Source: Caballeronia sp. SEWSISQ10-4 2
Lineage (GTDB): Bacteria > Pseudomonadota > Gammaproteobacteria > Burkholderiales > Burkholderiaceae
Length of the DNA: 64,000 bases
Assembly: GCF_030464885.1 (NCBI RefSeq)
Contig: NZ_JALPRJ010000035.1
Coordinates: 1-64,000 of the forward strand
Direction of reading: 5' to 3'
Each line of letters begins with the position of its first letter. Position 1 is the first letter of the stretch. The notes below the pieces were generated by a model. It saw nothing but the letters and a program-made list of their open reading frames with translations, did not search any database and was not told where the DNA came from. Shown piece by piece: positions 1 to 8,634 of this stretch. Both the position numbers and the translations under genes were made by a program.

Positions 1-163
1 CTAAACCTAAACCTAAACCTAAACCTAAACCTAAACCTAAACCTAAACCTAAACCTAAACCTAAACCTAAACCTAAACCTAAACCTAAACCTAAACCTAA
101 ACCTAAACCTAAACCTAAACCTAAACCTAAACCTAAACCTAAACCTAAACCTAAACCTAAACC
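1..163. repeat. CTAAAC hexamer tandem array, 27 or more copies
   Basis: Twenty-seven perfect head-to-tail copies of CTAAAC run from the first base to 162. The array may continue left of the window. On the minus strand each unit reads GTTTAG. Because the unit is a multiple of three, every copy carries a TAG stop in the frame of the adjoining LysR gene, and the first unit supplies that gene's stop codon. Copy-number change therefore cannot alter the protein. The unit resembles eukaryotic telomere repeats but is not one of the common telomere units. It could be a genuine simple-sequence array or an assembly or contig-end artefact. Confidence 0.95.
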
Positions 164-1167
164 ACCACCTCAGCGGTACCGGCAACATCCGGCGTCCCGT
201 GTTTAACGACCGAGGACTTAGGCGTAGCCGTCGGCAGACACCGCTGCTCGGCATCTTCCTGCCCTGAAAGCAGAGGACACCGTTCAAACAACTCAGCGGC
301 CCAGTCGACAAAAACCCGCACCTTGGGCGACAAATGCCGGTTGTGCGGATAAACCACCGAAATGGGCATGGGCAACGGTTTCCACTGCGGCAGCACTTCG
401 ACCAGTTCGCCGGAGCGCAAATGCGGAAGGGCCATGAAGCGCGGTATCTGGACGATCCCCACTCCTTTGACGCCGCACGCGATATAAGCCTCGGCGTCAT
501 TCACGGCAATCTTCCCGCGCATCTTCACGTCGACGGATTTCCCATCGACGACAAAATCCATATCCATCACGCGGCCAGTACGGCTGGAAAAATAATTCAC
601 AGCCGTGTGCTGCTGCAAATCCTCGATGGTATGCGGTACGCCATGAAGTTCGAGATAATCCGGACTCGCCGCGGTCAGGCCCTGAAATACGCCGATCCGC
701 CGCGCCACCAGACTCGAATCCTGCAGGGTCCCGACGCGAATGACACAATCCACCCCTTCCTGAATCAGGTCGACCGGTTTGTCGCCGAAACCGATCATCA
801 ATTCGATGTCCGGATAACGCGAGTGGAATTCACAAAGCTGGGGCATGACGATCATGCGCCCGATCGACCCCGGCATATCGATCCGCAATTTACCGCGCGG
901 ACCTTTGCCGGTATTGGCGAACGAACTCTCGGTTTCCTCGATATCCGCGAGAATCCGCACGCAGCGCTCGTAATACGCAGCGCCGTCCGGCGTGAGGTTC
1001 AGGCGTCGTGTCGTGCGTTGAAGGAGACGCACGTTGAGGAACGCTTCGAGGTTCTGAATGATCGTCGTCACCGAGGCGCGGGGCATATCCATGGTGTCTG
1101 CCGCGCGCGAAAAACTGTTGGTGTCGACGACTCTTGTAAACACCTGCATAGCTTGTAGCCGGTCCAT
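157..1167 (-). CDS. bpeT: LysR-type regulator of the RND efflux operon (BpeT/CeoR-like)
   Basis: A 336-aa LysR-family regulator. The winged helix-turn-helix occupies about residues 1-63 (MDRLQAMQVFTRVVDTNSFS start, recognition helix near residues 25-45), followed by a co-inducer domain at about residues 90-290. It diverges from a lipase-like gene and a three-gene RND pump. This is the arrangement known in Burkholderia for BpeT with bpeEF-oprC and CeoR with ceoAB-opcM, so local activation of that operon is the likely role. The C-terminal 40 residues are variable and end in Glu-Val-Val-Val directly against the hexamer array. The symbol rests on context and family, not on alignment. Confidence 0.82.
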   Translation of the reverse strand: MDRLQAMQVFTRVVDTNSFSRAADTMDMPRASVTTIIQNLEAFLNVRLLQRTTRRLNLTPDGAAYYERCVRILADIEETESSFANTGKGPRGKLRIDMPGSIGRMIVMPQLCEFHSRYPDIELMIGFGDKPVDLIQEGVDCVIRVGTLQDSSLVARRIGVFQGLTAASPDYLELHGVPHTIEDLQQHTAVNYFSSRTGRVMDMDFVVDGKSVDVKMRGKIAVNDAEAYIACGVKGVGIVQIPRFMALPHLRSGELVEVLPQWKPLPMPISVVYPHNRHLSPKVRVFVDWAAELFERCPLLSGQEDAEQRCLPTATPKSSVVKHGTPDVAGTAEVVV

Positions 1168-1248
1168 TTTTCTCTCACCGTCAATGCTTTGCAGCGTCCG
1201 GAATAAGGATGCCGCTCAGACAGGAATGGGCAGTTTCGATCGCGATTG

Positions 1249-1263
1249 TTCGGTGCGACCGAA
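1249..1263. promoter_or_regulatory. LysR-box-like palindrome (T-N11-A) between bpeT and llpE
   Basis: TTCGGT-GCG-ACCGAA is a perfect 6-bp inverted repeat with a 3-bp centre. It contains the T-N11-A core (T1250, A1262) typical of LysR-family operators. It lies in the divergent intergenic region, 33 bp before the chosen llpE start, so it is the best candidate site for the BpeT-like protein. Confidence 0.45.
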
Positions 1264-1295
1264 TTGTGTTGCCGGATTATAGGCATTTATTTCAA

Positions 1296-2192
1296 ATGTC
1301 GTTGCCCCCAGAATTCGTTCCATCGCAACTCGGGTGGGATGGCGCGGACGCGCTGAAAATAACCATGGCATCAACGCTGGATCTGGGCCTCTGCATAGAG
1401 GATGTTCGAATCGCGGGACATGCGCAACCCATAACCTTGCGCAGTTATCGCCCCGCCTCGGACGGCAGCGTCCTGCCGGTCGTGCTCTATTTTCATGGCG
1501 GCGGTTTTGTGCGCGGCACGCTGGATGACGCTGACATTGCCGCAGCCACTATCGCCCGGGACACCGCGGCGTGGGTCGTGTCGGTGGGCTACTCGCTGGC
1601 CCCTGCTTTCCCGTTTCCTGCCGCGCCTGAAGATGGTTATCGGGCGGCGCAATGGGCCATAGCGAACGCTCGTGCGCAACGGGCGGACGCGAATCGGATT
1701 GGTGTGGCGGGGCACGATGCAGGCGGCAATCTGGCCACCTGTCTTGCGGCTATTGCACGGGATCGCGGGGACATTGTGATCCTGGCGCAAGCGCTGCTCG
1801 CGCCGCTGCTCGATCCAAGCATGACGCGCATGGCCGACGAGAACAAGGTGCGCTCGCCGGACATCTGCATGACGGAGTGCGCGCAGTGTTATCGCGCGTA
1901 CCTGCCGAACGCTTCGCAACGGCTTCATCCGTACGCAGCGCCGCTGGAATCGCGGCGCCTTGCAGGCTTGCCGCCGGCGCTGATTGCAAGCGCCCAGCAT
2001 GATCTGCTGCATATCGAGGCAGAGAAATACGCGGGTGAGCTGATCGCCGCCGGTGTGCCGACGGAAGTCACGCGGCACGTCAATGCATCGCATAACGCGC
2101 TTGCAGCGGACCCGGCCGCACTCGCCGACGTCGTCGCATTTTTCAAGAAACGGCTTCGCGCGCAGGCAGTTGCACCACTCGCGACACATTAA
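1296..2192 (+). CDS. llpE: Lipase-like alpha/beta hydrolase (LlpE-like), catalytic Ser replaced
   Basis: A 298-aa hydrolase of the hormone-sensitive-lipase family, first gene of the efflux operon, as in llpE-ceoA-ceoB-opcM. The oxyanion-hole motif HGGG lies at residues 67-70. The nucleophile elbow, normally G-D-S-A-G-G in this family, reads GHDAGG at 139-144, so the serine position is Asp141. The downstream acid (AQHDLL) and histidine (NASHNAL) motifs remain. The enzyme may be inactive or altered. The start at 1296 was chosen over an in-frame ATG at 1209 because the earlier start would place the LysR-box palindrome inside the gene and add about 29 residues unlike the family. The ATG at 1365 is a weaker alternative. 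No strong ribosome-binding site is visible. Confidence 0.8.
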   Translation: MSLPPEFVPSQLGWDGADALKITMASTLDLGLCIEDVRIAGHAQPITLRSYRPASDGSVLPVVLYFHGGGFVRGTLDDADIAAATIARDTAAWVVSVGYSLAPAFPFPAAPEDGYRAAQWAIANARAQRADANRIGVAGHDAGGNLATCLAAIARDRGDIVILAQALLAPLLDPSMTRMADENKVRSPDICMTECAQCYRAYLPNASQRLHPYAAPLESRRLAGLPPALIASAQHDLLHIEAEKYAGELIAAGVPTEVTRHVNASHNALAADPAALADVVAFFKKRLRAQAVAPLATH

Positions 2193-2229
2193 AAATTCAA
2201 ACAATCTCAACGACTAATCGGAGCAACGC

Positions 2230-3423
2230 ATGTCCATCACTCGCAAACGTCTTATCGTCGCGCTGGGCGCCACGCTGATCGTCGCAGGCATCGGAACATT
2301 CACTGCCATGCACGGTTTCGGCCGCGGCGATCTGCCGGTGAATGGCGCCGAGGCCGCCATCAAGCCGTCGGCGCCCGCCATGGAAGTGGATGTCGCCACG
2401 GTGGTCTCGAAGACCATCACCGACTACCAGAACTATTCGGGGCGCCTTGAAGCCGTCGACAAAGTCGAGATCCGTCCGCTCGTGCCGGGGACCATCGTCG
2501 CGGTGCATTTCGCCGACGGCGCGCTCGTCAAGAAGGGCGATCCGCTCTTCACGATCGATCCGCGGCCGTACGTGGCGGCAGTCGATCAGGCAGCGGCACA
2601 GCTCGCCGCAGCGCAGGCGCGCAACGGTTATACATCGACCGATGCCGCGCGCGCCGAACGGCTGCTGGCGGACAACGCCATCGCCAAGCGCGACTACGAC
2701 GAGAAGCAAAACTCGGCGCATGAAGCGGCTGCGAACCTGAAGGCGGCGCAAGCGGCGCTAGAGACGGCGAAGATCAACCTGACGTACACGCAGATCGTGG
2801 CGCCGGTGTCAGGCCGTGTATCGCGTGCCGAGATGACGGTGGGTAACATCGTGTCGACGGGTTCCAGCGCACCGTTGTTGACTACGCTGGTGTCGGTGTC
2901 GCCGATCTACGCTTCGTTCGATGTCGATGAACAAACTTACCTGCGTTATCTGAGCCGCGACTCGCGTGCAAGCGTGCCGGTCTCGCTCGGTCTCGCGAAC
3001 GAGAATGGTTTCTCGCGCGAAGGCAAGGTTGCATCCGTCGATAACCAGCTCGACACGGGCTCAGGCACGATCCGCGTGCGGGCTCGTTTCGATAACGCCG
3101 ACGGTTCGCTGGTCCCGGGCCTGTACGCACGCATCAAAGTGGGTGGCGGCACGCCGCATCCGGCCGTGCTGATCGACGATGCCGCGATCGGAACCGACCA
3201 GGACAAGAAGTTCGTGATGGTGGTCGATCACGACAGCCACGCGCAGTACCGCGAAGTCACGCTCGGCACCCTGAGCGACGGCCTGCGCGTGATCGTGAAG
3301 GGCTTGCAGCCGGGCGAACGGATCGTGGTGAACGGTCTGCAGCGCGTGCGTCCGAACGATGTCGTGAAGGCCAATCCCGTAGCAATGGCGAGTGCGTCGC
3401 CGGCCACCAAAGACGCTTCATAA
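2230..3423 (+). CDS. bpeE: RND efflux periplasmic adaptor (BpeE/CeoA/MexE-like)
   Basis: A 397-aa membrane-fusion protein that would bridge the inner-membrane RND pump and the outer-membrane channel. Residues 1-27 form a basic N-terminus and a hydrophobic segment without a lipobox cysteine. The protein is therefore held by a signal anchor or secreted, not lipidated. The lipoyl/barrel-sandwich halves flank an Ala-rich coiled-coil hairpin (about residues 115-190, DQAAAQLAAAQAR to AAQAALETAKINL). Beta-barrel and membrane-proximal domains follow, ending in the family signature GLQPGERIVVNGLQRVRPND. It lies 37 bp after llpE and 127 bp before the pump gene, in the same operon. Confidence 0.88.
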   Translation: MSITRKRLIVALGATLIVAGIGTFTAMHGFGRGDLPVNGAEAAIKPSAPAMEVDVATVVSKTITDYQNYSGRLEAVDKVEIRPLVPGTIVAVHFADGALVKKGDPLFTIDPRPYVAAVDQAAAQLAAAQARNGYTSTDAARAERLLADNAIAKRDYDEKQNSAHEAAANLKAAQAALETAKINLTYTQIVAPVSGRVSRAEMTVGNIVSTGSSAPLLTTLVSVSPIYASFDVDEQTYLRYLSRDSRASVPVSLGLANENGFSREGKVASVDNQLDTGSGTIRVRARFDNADGSLVPGLYARIKVGGGTPHPAVLIDDAAIGTDQDKKFVMVVDHDSHAQYREVTLGTLSDGLRVIVKGLQPGERIVVNGLQRVRPNDVVKANPVAMASASPATKDAS

Positions 3424-3550
3424 GACGCGCTTTATAAGACGCTTAACAGCGGCTCTACGTGTGCGAAGTACGTGACGGGTTCGTTCCTGACGGGACGGAC
3501 CGGTGACCGCCTACGCGCGCGCAGCCTCTCATGCAGATAAAGAAACCGTC

Positions 3551-6500
3551 ATGAACATATCTAAATTCTTCATCGACCGCCCGATCTTCGCTGGCGTGCT
3601 ATCGGTGCTCATCCTGCTGGCGGGCATTATCGCCATGTTCAAGCTGCCGATCTCCGAATATCCGGAAGTCGTGCCGCCGTCCGTGGTCGTCCATGCTCAA
3701 TATCCGGGGGCGAATCCGAAGGTGATCGCTGAAACGGTGGCGTCGCCACTGGAAGAGCAGATCAACGGCGTGGAAGACATGCTGTACATGCAGTCGCAAG
3801 CTAACAGCGACGGCAACCTGAACATCACGGTGACGTTCAAGCTCGGCACGGACCCGGACAAGGCACAGCAACTCGTGCAGAACCGCGTGTCGCAGGCCTT
3901 GCCGCGTCTGCCTGAAGACGTGACGCGGCTCGGTGTGACAACCATCAAGTCGTCGCCGACGCTCACCATGGTGGTCCATCTGATCTCGCCGAATGACCGC
4001 TACGACATGACGTATCTGCGCAACTACGCGCTGATCAACGTGAAGGACCGGCTTGAGCGGATTCAGGGCGTGGGGCAGGTTCAGCTCTGGGGTTCGGGCG
4101 ATTACTCCATGCGCATTTGGCTCGATCCGCAAAAGGTCGCGCAGCGCGGCATGACGGCGACCGATGTGGTGAACGCCATCCGCGAGCAGAACGTGCAGGT
4201 GGCAGCCGGTGTGATCGGTGCATCGCCGACATTGTCGAATGTACCGCTGCAACTGAACGTGAACGCACAAGGACGCTTGCAGACCGAGGCCGAATTCCGT
4301 GACATCGTGCTGAAGACCTCGCCCGATGGCGCGGTCACGCATCTGCATGATGTGGCACGGGTTGAGCTGGCTGCGTCGGAATATGGCTTGCGTTCGCTGC
4401 TCGACAACAAGTCGGCGGTTGCGATGGCGATCAACCAGCAACCGGGTGCGAACTCGCTGCAGATCTCCGATCAGGTTCGGCAGACGATGAAGGAGCTGAA
4501 GGTGGACATGCCGGCGGGCGTGGATTATCAAATCGTCTACGACCCGACGCAGTTCGTGCGTTCGAGTATCGATGCAGTGGTTCATACGCTGATCGAAGCG
4601 ATTGCGCTGGTCGTGCTGGTGGTGATCGTGTTCCTGCAAACGTGGCGCGCGTCGATCATTCCGCTGCTGGCGGTGCCGGTGTCGATCATCGGTACATTCT
4701 CGCTGCTGCTCGCGTTCGGCTTCTCGATCAATGCGTTGTCATTGTTCGGGATGGTGCTCGCGATCGGGATCGTGGTGGACGATGCGATCGTGGTGGTGGA
4801 GAACGTCGAACGGAACATTGAGGCAGGGTTATCGGCACGGGAGGCGACCTATCAGGCCATGCGCGAAGTGAGCGGGCCGATCGTCGCTATCGCGCTGACG
4901 CTGACAGCTGTGTTCGTGCCGCTCGCGTTCATGTCCGGTTTGACGGGTCAGTTTTACAAGCAGTTCGCGATGACCATCGCCATCTCGACAGTGATCTCGG
5001 CATTCAATTCGCTGACCTTGTCGCCGGCATTGGCAGCGATGCTGCTGAAGGGCCACGACGAACCGAAAGACTGGCTCACACGCGGCATGGATCGTGTATT
5101 CGGTGGTTTCTTCCGCCAGTTCAACAAGGTCTTCAAGCGTGGTTCGGAGAAGTACGGCAAGGGCGTGACCGGCGTGGTCAACCGCAAGGCGCTGATGATG
5201 GGCGTTTATGTCGTGCTGCTGGCCGGCGCGGTCCTGATGGGCAAGGTCGTGCCGGGCGGCTTCGTGCCGGCGCAGGACAAGGAGTACCTGATCAGCTTTG
5301 CGCAGTTGCCCAACGGTGCGTCGCTTGATCGTACCGAGGCGGTGATTCGCCAGATGACGGACATCGCGAGAAAGACGCCGGGCGTGCAGAGCGCGGTGGA
5401 ATTTCCGGGTTTGTCGGTGAACGGTTTCACGAATTCGTCGAGCGCGGGTATTGTGTTCGTGACGCTCAAGCCGTTTGACGAACGCAAGGGCAAGGCGCTC
5501 TCGGCCGGTGCGATTGCGGGTGCATTGAACCAGAAATATGCGGCGATCAAGGGTTCGTTCATTGCCGTGTTCCCGCCGCCGCCGGTGCTTGGGCTGGGTA
5601 CGCTGGGCGGCTTCAAGTTGCAACTCGAGGACCGTGGCGCACTGGGTTACACCGCACTGAGCGACGCGACGCAGGCGTTTATCAAGCGTGCATCGCAGAC
5701 GCCTGAACTGGGTCCGACGTTCTCCAGCTATCAGATCAACGTGCCGCAACTGAACGTGGATCTGGACCGGGTGAAGGCGAAGCAACTGGGCGTCTCTGTG
5801 ACGGATGTGTTCAGCACGATGCAGGTGTATCTCGGCTCGCTGTATGTGAACGACTTCAACCGCTTCGGCCGTGTGTACCAGGTGCGGGTGCAGGCGGATG
5901 CGCCGTTCCGCTCGAACTCCGATGACATCGGCTTGCTCAAGACGCGCAACGCGAACGGCGAGATGGTGCCGCTGTCGTCGCTCGTCAAGGTGACGCCGAC
6001 CTATGGTCCAGAGATGGTGGTGCGCTACAACGGCTACACCGCGGCCGACATTAACGGTGGTCCGGCTCCGGGTTATTCGTCGGGCCAGGCGCAGGCTGCA
6101 GTGGAACGAATCGCGGCTGAAACGCTACCGCGCGGCATCAAGTTTGAATGGACCGACCTGACGTATCAGCAGATCCTCGCGGGCAATGCAGCCATGTGGG
6201 TGTTCCCGATCAGCGTGCTGCTCGTGTTCCTCGTGCTGGCTGCGTTGTATGAAAGCCTGACGTTACCGCTCGCCGTGATCATGATCGTGCCCATGAGCAT
6301 TCTCTCTGCATTGCTTGGCGTGTGGCTCACGAAGGGCGACAACAACATCTTCACGCAGATCGGCTTGATGGTGCTGGTGGGCTTGTCAGCGAAGAACGCC
6401 ATCCTGATCGTGGAATTTGCGCGTGAGCTGGAAATGCAGGGGCGCTCGATCGTGGAGGCGGCTATCGAAGCGAGCCGTCTGCGTCTGCGGCCGATCTTGA

Positions 6501-6745
6501 TGACGTCGATCGCTTTCATCATGGGCGTGGTGCCGCTTGTGGTGTCGTCGGGAGCAGGTTCGGAAATGCGGCATGCAATGGGCGTCGCGGTGTTCTTCGG
6601 CATGCTCGGCGTGACGCTGTTCGGCCTGATGCTTACACCGGTCTTTTATGTGCTGCTGAGAAAGCTGGCTGGCGGCGAACATCTCGTCGACAAGCATGGC
6701 CACAATCCGCACATGCGCGGCGTCAATGCTTCGCTTGAAGTATGA
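3551..6745 (+). CDS. bpeF: RND multidrug efflux permease (BpeF/CeoB/MexF-like)
   Basis: A 1064-aa hydrophobe/amphiphile efflux-1 transporter. It has 12 transmembrane segments and two large periplasmic loops, using proton influx to expel drugs. The N-terminus is the classic MNISKFFIDRPIFAGVLS. The TM4 proton-relay signature GIVVDDAIVVVENVER carries the adjacent Asp pair. The start at 3551 was chosen because the family begins with this sequence; an in-frame ATG at 3503 would add 16 atypical residues. Homologous Burkholderia pumps export chloramphenicol, trimethoprim and fluoroquinolones. Substrate range here is inferred from those homologues only. Confidence 0.93.
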   Translation: MNISKFFIDRPIFAGVLSVLILLAGIIAMFKLPISEYPEVVPPSVVVHAQYPGANPKVIAETVASPLEEQINGVEDMLYMQSQANSDGNLNITVTFKLGTDPDKAQQLVQNRVSQALPRLPEDVTRLGVTTIKSSPTLTMVVHLISPNDRYDMTYLRNYALINVKDRLERIQGVGQVQLWGSGDYSMRIWLDPQKVAQRGMTATDVVNAIREQNVQVAAGVIGASPTLSNVPLQLNVNAQGRLQTEAEFRDIVLKTSPDGAVTHLHDVARVELAASEYGLRSLLDNKSAVAMAINQQPGANSLQISDQVRQTMKELKVDMPAGVDYQIVYDPTQFVRSSIDAVVHTLIEAIALVVLVVIVFLQTWRASIIPLLAVPVSIIGTFSLLLAFGFSINALSLFGMVLAIGIVVDDAIVVVENVERNIEAGLSAREATYQAMREVSGPIVAIALTLTAVFVPLAFMSGLTGQFYKQFAMTIAISTVISAFNSLTLSPALAAMLLKGHDEPKDWLTRGMDRVFGGFFRQFNKVFKRGSEKYGKGVTGVVNRKALMMGVYVVLLAGAVLMGKVVPGGFVPAQDKEYLISFAQLPNGASLDRTEAVIRQMTDIARKTPGVQSAVEFPGLSVNGFTNSSSAGIVFVTLKPFDERKGKALSAGAIAGALNQKYAAIKGSFIAVFPPPPVLGLGTLGGFKLQLEDRGALGYTALSDATQAFIKRASQTPELGPTFSSYQINVPQLNVDLDRVKAKQLGVSVTDVFSTMQVYLGSLYVNDFNRFGRVYQVRVQADAPFRSNSDDIGLLKTRNANGEMVPLSSLVKVTPTYGPEMVVRYNGYTAADINGGPAPGYSSGQAQAAVERIAAETLPRGIKFEWTDLTYQQILAGNAAMWVFPISVLLVFLVLAALYESLTLPLAVIMIVPMSILSALLGVWLTKGDNNIFTQIGLMVLVGLSAKNAILIVEFARELEMQGRSIVEAAIEASRLRLRPILMTSIAFIMGVVPLVVSSGAGSEMRHAMGVAVFFGMLGVTLFGLMLTPVFYVLLRKLAGGEHLVDKHGHNPHMRGVNASLEV

Positions 6746-6756
6746 GAGAGACTGAA

Positions 6757-8280
6757 ATGAAAACGTTGAATATCAAGCGGTGGCTGGGATTGTCGGCGTT
6801 ACTCGGGTCGTTGCTGGTCGTCGCGGGCTGCTCGCTCGCGCCGACCTACGCGAAGCCCGACGTGAGCGCACCGGCAGCCTTCAAGGAAGCACCTCAGGAA
6901 ACGGCACTGTCGCCGTCGGAGCAGGGCACGTGGAAGACGGCGCAACCGTCGGAGCAGGTCTTGCGCGGCGAATGGTGGACCGTCTTCAACGACGCTACGC
7001 TCAACGACCTGGAACATCAGGCGCTTGAGGCGAACCAGAACCTTAAGGCTGCGGCGGCACGCGTGAAGGAATCACGCGCGATCAACCAGACGGCGCGGGC
7101 CGCGTTGTTCCCAACGCTCGATGCGGGTTTTGGTCCGACCCGCGAGAAGTTTTCGCCGGCGTCGCAGTTCCTGCCGGCCAACGCAAACGTACCGTCGCAG
7201 ACCTTGTGGCGTGCGCAGGCGAGCGCATCGTATGAAGTGGATCTGTTCGGCCGCGTGTCGGACTCCGTGAAGGCCGCGAACGCCGACACGGAGCAAAGCG
7301 AAGCGTTGTTCCGCTCCGTGCAGCTCGCATTGCAGGCGGACGTGGCGCAGAACTACTTCAACCTGCGTGAGCTCGATGCGGAAAGCGATGTCTTTACGCG
7401 GACCGTGGTGCTGCGCGAGCAGGCCCTGAAGCTCGTGCAGAACCGCTTCAACGAGGGCGAGATCAGCGAGCTGGACGTGGCTCAGGCCAGGTCCGAACTC
7501 GCCACGGCGAAGTCCGACGCCATGACGGTGCAGCGCTTGCGCGCCGCGTCCGAACATAGCCTCGCGGTGCTGCTCGGCAAGTCGGCGTCGCAGTTCTCGA
7601 TGGCGGCCAACCCGCTGAATCCTGTCGATATCAATATTCCGCCGGGCTTGCCGTCTTCGTTGCTCGAACGTCGTCCGGATATCGCGGCGGCCGAGCGTGC
7701 AATGGCAGCGGCGAACTCGCGTATTGGCGTGGCGAAGTCGGCGTTTTTCCCGTCGCTCAACATAACGGGCTCGGGCGGATTCGAATCGGCGACACTCGGC
7801 GATCTCTTCAACTGGTCGAGCCGCACGTTCTTGCTCGGACCGTTCTCGGGCACGGCGCTCTCGTTGCCGATCTTCGATGGCGGGCGTCGCAAGGGTAATC
7901 TCGCGAACGCGCGCGCTATCTATGAAGAGGATGTCGCGAACTATCGGCAGCAGGTGCTCGTGGCGTTCCAGGAAGTCGAGGACAACCTGTCCGACCTGCG
8001 CATTCTTCATGATCAGACGCGCACGCAAGCCGAGGCGGTGACTGCGTCGAACCGGGCAGCGCAGCTTTCCCGTTCGCAGTACACCGAGGGAGCGGTCAAC
8101 TATCTCAGCGTGATCGATGCCGAACGTACCGTGCTGCAGTCGCAACGCACAGCCGTGCAACTCGCGGGCGTGCAGGCTACGTCGGCGGTGAATTTGATCC
8201 GCGCACTCGGCGGCGGTTGGGGAGACTTGCCGGTGGCATCTGCCGCACCCGCGGCGGATGCGAACGTCGCCTCGCGGTAA
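6757..8280 (+). CDS. oprC: Outer-membrane efflux lipoprotein, NodT family (OprC/OpcM-like)
   Basis: A 507-aa TolC-like channel and third component of the tripartite pump. A signal peptide ends in a lipobox LVVAGC with Cys25 as the predicted lipidation site. Two outer-membrane efflux repeats follow (about residues 65-270 and 275-480), with long Ala-rich helices. The start at 6757 has a GAGAGA ribosome-binding site 6-9 bp upstream. An in-frame ATG at 6742 overlaps the bpeF stop and may be used instead. Close spacing implies translation from one llpE-bpeE-bpeF-oprC message. Confidence 0.9.
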   Translation: MKTLNIKRWLGLSALLGSLLVVAGCSLAPTYAKPDVSAPAAFKEAPQETALSPSEQGTWKTAQPSEQVLRGEWWTVFNDATLNDLEHQALEANQNLKAAAARVKESRAINQTARAALFPTLDAGFGPTREKFSPASQFLPANANVPSQTLWRAQASASYEVDLFGRVSDSVKAANADTEQSEALFRSVQLALQADVAQNYFNLRELDAESDVFTRTVVLREQALKLVQNRFNEGEISELDVAQARSELATAKSDAMTVQRLRAASEHSLAVLLGKSASQFSMAANPLNPVDINIPPGLPSSLLERRPDIAAAERAMAAANSRIGVAKSAFFPSLNITGSGGFESATLGDLFNWSSRTFLLGPFSGTALSLPIFDGGRRKGNLANARAIYEEDVANYRQQVLVAFQEVEDNLSDLRILHDQTRTQAEAVTASNRAAQLSRSQYTEGAVNYLSVIDAERTVLQSQRTAVQLAGVQATSAVNLIRALGGGWGDLPVASAAPAADANVASR

Positions 8281-8370
8281 GGACTAAAAGCGCGATTGTT
8301 CAAAACGCGCGACAAGTGTCTTCGATTACAGAGGGTTTATCCGGGGGCTCCCGGTCCGTAGAATAAAACT

Positions 8371-8622
8371 ATGGATACGGGAGCCGTCATGAAAGCTTTA
8401 ATCGAACGACAACTCTACCGACCCGCCGTCGTACTACCGCTGTTGGTCTTGATGCGCCTGATGGTGACGCTCGATTTCAACCTGATGCAAGTGACGTTCG
8501 TCGTGGTCATGAAGGGTTCGCAATACATGTTTCAAGCGGTCTTCAGGCATCGTCATGATCATGACGATGCTCAGCCGCTGCAGGTCGTCCATGCCATGCA
8601 TGACAAGACCTGCCACTGCTAA
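8371..8622 (+). CDS. Doubtful 83-aa ORF, His-rich C-terminus
   Basis: I do not recognise this protein. It has a hydrophobic centre (about residues 17-48) followed by a His/Asp-rich tail ending in Cys-His-Cys. The tail spans a 24-bp perfect palindrome at 8547-8570. It starts 90 bp after oprC. It could be a small metal-associated membrane protein, or the 354-bp gap 8281-8634 may simply be non-coding. An overlapping minus-strand frame (8434-8634) is no more convincing. Confidence 0.25.
   Translation: MDTGAVMKALIERQLYRPAVVLPLLVLMRLMVTLDFNLMQVTFVVVMKGSQYMFQAVFRHRHDHDDAQPLQVVHAMHDKTCHC
8547..8570. repeat. 24-bp perfect palindrome
   Basis: GCATCGTCATGA is followed directly by its reverse complement TCATGACGATGC, with no spacer. 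A gapless 12-bp dyad of this length is typical of a dimeric protein-binding site or a cruciform. No gene is annotated confidently around it. Confidence 0.85.
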
Positions 8623-8634
8623 CGCGCTCGTCAA

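Noticed and set aside
1..163. CRISPR array or eukaryotic telomere
   Set aside because: There are no unique spacers between repeats. The 6-bp unit matches neither the vertebrate TTAGGG nor the plant TTTAGGG repeat exactly, and the flank is a bacterial gene.
334..1158. Long plus-strand open frame opposite the bpeT-like gene
   Set aside because: It is the complement of a clear LysR gene, has no recognisable domain and follows the codon pattern of the opposite strand.
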